From Hybos culiciformis (lineage: Eukaryota; Arthropoda; Insecta; Diptera; Hybotidae), in NCBI GenBank assembly GCA_964007475.1, contig OZ023273.1, positions 26,461,557 through 26,525,556 of the forward strand: a DNA stretch of 64,000 bases, given 5' to 3'. The stretch's first letter is position 1. Each line of letters begins with the position of its first letter. Positions 61,001 to 64,000 of the stretch are shown here, piece by piece. The translations under genes and the position numbers were made by a program. The notes beneath the pieces are model-generated. The model was not told the origin of the DNA. It saw only the letters and a program-made list of their open reading frames with translations, and did no database searches.

Positions 61001-64000
61001 ATCTTTATAACGATAACTATATTAATATTATTTATAATTTAAGTATATATTTTAATTTAATAATTAATATTTTAATTTATTAAAATTTTTTAATTATTTT
61101 TCTGTCTGAATGAATATCAAATAATTCTTTATGTGCAATAAAAAATTAAATAAAAAACCAAATTACGAAAATATATAAAATTTATATAAAAATTTTGCAT
61201 AATGAAAAAGCAAAATTCTAAAAGAGATTTAATAAATAGTTACATAGATTTTAGATTTTAGATTTAAATTGTAAAATCGCGTTTGTAAAATTATATTAAA
61301 TAATAAATGTATCATAAAATAGAATTTTTGCAAATAATTTCTAAGTTGTAAATAAATTGTTAGATATTATTATAGATTTTTCTTTTTATTATAAATTATA
61401 TAAAAATATTTATAATTATAAATATTATTAATATAATTATAAATATTAAATATAATAATTATTTAATAACAATATATCTTTTTTTTATGAATATATTTTT
61501 ACGAAAATTAAGAAAAAGATAAAAAAAAAAATTATTATTAATGAATTCAAGACAAAAAATAGATAATATTATATACTCGAGAAGCTTAATAGTCTATAAA
61601 TTTAAAAACATAAGAAAAAAAAAATCACTTTATATTTTATTTAATTAAATTAATGAATTGACAAAAGGGTAAAATCAATATTCAAATGTATAAAAATTAC
61701 TATTTAAATAATTTATTTTTTCAAAATTTAAAACCAAAAACAGAAAAACATTTTATGAACTAATAAATATTATAAATGAAATCATGTTAAATGAAAGTAA
61801 TTTATAAAAAAAAATTAAGTACATAAATAAATAATTAAATATCTAGGAACAAATTAATAAAAAAAAAAAATTAAACTTCAAATCAATTAGTTTAGATTTT
61901 TCAAAAAAAAAAGAAATTTTTTTAATTGTTCTTGTAAATAATTTTAACATTATAAATAATATTGAAAAAAAAAATAAATTACAAAAAAAAAAAAAAAATC
62001 ATAAATTTTATTTATTTTTGATTGTTGTAATTTTATTACAAAAATATACTTTTGAAGAAAATGAATCAATGATTAAAAATGTTTTAATGCAAACAGCAAT
62101 ATCTGTCTACTAGAAAATAAAACACTACTGGGGACAGATGAGTTAGTTTAAAAATAAGAAACGTTAACATGAAAGTTAAAATATTTGACTGCTGCGCGGC
62201 ACCAAGAATCCTTAACTTATTTTAAATAATTTAAATATTTAAAAATTATTTCTATATTGTCAAAATTAAAAAAAAAGCTTGATATAATATATGGTAGCAG
62301 ATGATTCGAGAGGTTCAAAGATTTTTCATTAAAAAAATATCATAAACATTTTTAATTGTGGGCTAACGTTGTTACCACACTGTTCTCAACATTTAAAAAA
62401 AATAATTAATAAGAGTAATAATAATTCTTAATATTGTATAATATTATATATATACGAAAATAAGAAAATATGTCAATATCTACTATAACTGCCAGCAAAC
62501 TATTCAAAAGAATAAGCTTTTCGTACAAAAAAATAAATATTTCCTACATAAATTTTTTTTCTAGAAAACTTCATTCAAATTGAAATATTTTAACTAAAAA
62601 TTGCTAAACAAAACCTGCCAAAATAAGGACCTCTAACAATAAAAAAAATTATTTGAATTCGAATTTATATTAGTTCATATTTTTAATAATTTAAAACTAA
62701 GAAGATCTACAAAAAAAATATATATTGCATTAAGCTTTATGATATAGCAATTCAATTCAATCAATTAAATTTTTTTAACAGATTCAATGGTTAGCGGATA
62801 AATCAATATGTAAATTCAAGAAAACTCATCTTGAGTGTCAAATTCACGAACATCAATAAAGTTTTGTTAATAAAATTCTAATTTGTTTTCTTATTAATTT
62901 TTTCATATTTAACAGAATTTACGTATTGAAAGAAAACTTTAACTTTCGCTATATTGATTAAACTGCTTATTTAATTTTCGTTCGGAATAAATGTGGGAAT
63001 TATTGTATCTCTTCCCTTAATCTCGCGACTAAATCTTAGAGTAGTATTTGATAAAAATGCATTTTCACACATTTTGCACATGTTATCACTTCAACATTGT
63101 TTTTTTTAATTTATTATTGTAACAAGAAAATGATGCATATTAGTCATAGCCCATTTATATATTATGTATAACTAGTAGATGTTACAAGAACTTGGTCATA
63201 GAAAGGTTACTTTCCCCAATTTGTGTTATTTCAAGATCAAATGATAAAAATTTAAATCTTAGGCATCACGGAATCACATTATTCGTCTTCGATTCTGCGT
63301 GTAGCTACAATTTTAATAAATTGACGTAATAATAAAAATATTGCATTGGCAAATTGAATGGCAAATTTAAAGAAGTTCTGTATCTCTTTTATAATGAAAT
63401 TTGATAATTTCATAAAGTTGCAACATCTTGTGATATTCTTCCTTTCGACTGATAGTGGATTCCATCATTCCGCTAAAAGCACACAATTATGATTTCATGT
63501 ATATATAATAGAAGTTCTTATTTAAATTTACATAATAAGTTCAACACTCAGCGCATGATTATTATACATAATATAAAAAAAAAAAAAAAATTATGAAAAT
63601 TTTATTATTAAAAAATAAATTTAGATAGAGAATTTTTTTTACAAATTGGTCTAAATTTAAATAACAGAGAATGACAAAAAAAAAACTTCAAACTATGTTT
63701 TCACTCAAAAATAAATAAATAAAAAATAAATAAATAAAATAAAAAATAAAAAAAAAAACAAAATCAATCATTAAACAAAAACTAATTAAATTAAAATTAT
63801 ATACAAAAAATATTTTAATTATAGTCACCACAGTATCGCAAAAATTAACACGAAAAATAGAAAAAAAAAATTTTGAATTTATTAATTAAAACGATAATAA
63901 AATTTATTGATTTTAAAATTGAATATAATGATAAATGTAAAGAAAAAAAAATTCTATGAAGTTTTTTTGTAAAATATTTTGTGTTTATTAAAAAACAATA
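52031..64000. other. AT-rich sequence downstream of nAChR
   Basis: Extreme A/T content with many homopolymer runs, probably the rest of the 3' UTR followed by intergenic DNA. All open frames are under 85 codons and low in complexity. In flies alpha1 lies near alpha2 and beta2, but no sign of another receptor exon is present here on either strand. Confidence 0.7.

Noticed and set aside
52000..64000. Search for neighbouring nAChR alpha2 or beta2 exons
   Set aside because: No Cys-loop, WTYDG-like, CCEEPY or TM2 coding segment seen on either strand.

Overview
The window is very AT-rich animal DNA (roughly 75-80% A+T by eye) with long homopolymer runs, split genes with GT-AG introns, and many small non-autonomous transposons. 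The only gene I can support is a nicotinic acetylcholine receptor alpha subunit whose protein reads almost like the insect (Drosophila-type) nAChR alpha1. The organism is therefore very probably an insect with a low-GC, intron-rich, transposon-rich genome. I cannot fix the order from the sequence.

Layout. (1) 1-34.7 kb is non-coding. It holds a series of mobile elements: hAT-type MITEs at 2390-3001, 8159-8501, 9318-9716 and 25482-25857, each flanked by a perfect or recognisable 8-bp target duplication; a 1.36-kb element with perfect 68-bp terminal inverted repeats at 4024-5387 that carries hairpin arrays, a tRNA-like Pol III box pair and an inner palindrome; a TA-flanked pogo-like element at 10432-10815; TA-flanked or fold-back elements at 12281-12489, 24295-24540 and about 28559-28826; and a 5'-truncated LINE on the minus strand at 26111-26802 with a poly(A) tail and a 15-bp target duplication. 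A large GC-rich 12-bp minisatellite (about 21755-24125, near 200 units) interrupts a tandem array of ~100-bp modules. (2) 34.75-51.92 kb is the receptor gene: eight coding exons on the plus strand, 1671 nt including the stop, 556 residues, with all introns GT-AG. Intron 2 is 10.8 kb and contains a fifth hAT MITE (39035-39629). (3) 51.9-64 kb is the 3' UTR and AT-rich sequence with no recognisable gene.

The receptor has a signal peptide, a complete Cys-loop, the aromatic residues of agonist loops A-D, the vicinal cysteines of loop C, four membrane segments and a long cytoplasmic loop, so it should be a functional alpha subunit of the neuronal acetylcholine-gated cation channel.

The most interesting signal lies just after its TAG stop. 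The DNA becomes suddenly GC-rich, stays open in the same frame for 31 codons to a TAA, and can fold into a strong hairpin starting 9 nt after the stop. This suggests stop-codon readthrough or a conserved 3'-UTR RNA structure. Other notable signals are the 1.36-kb hairpin-array transposon, the minisatellite nested in a module array, and a hAT MITE with an internal 16-bp minisatellite.
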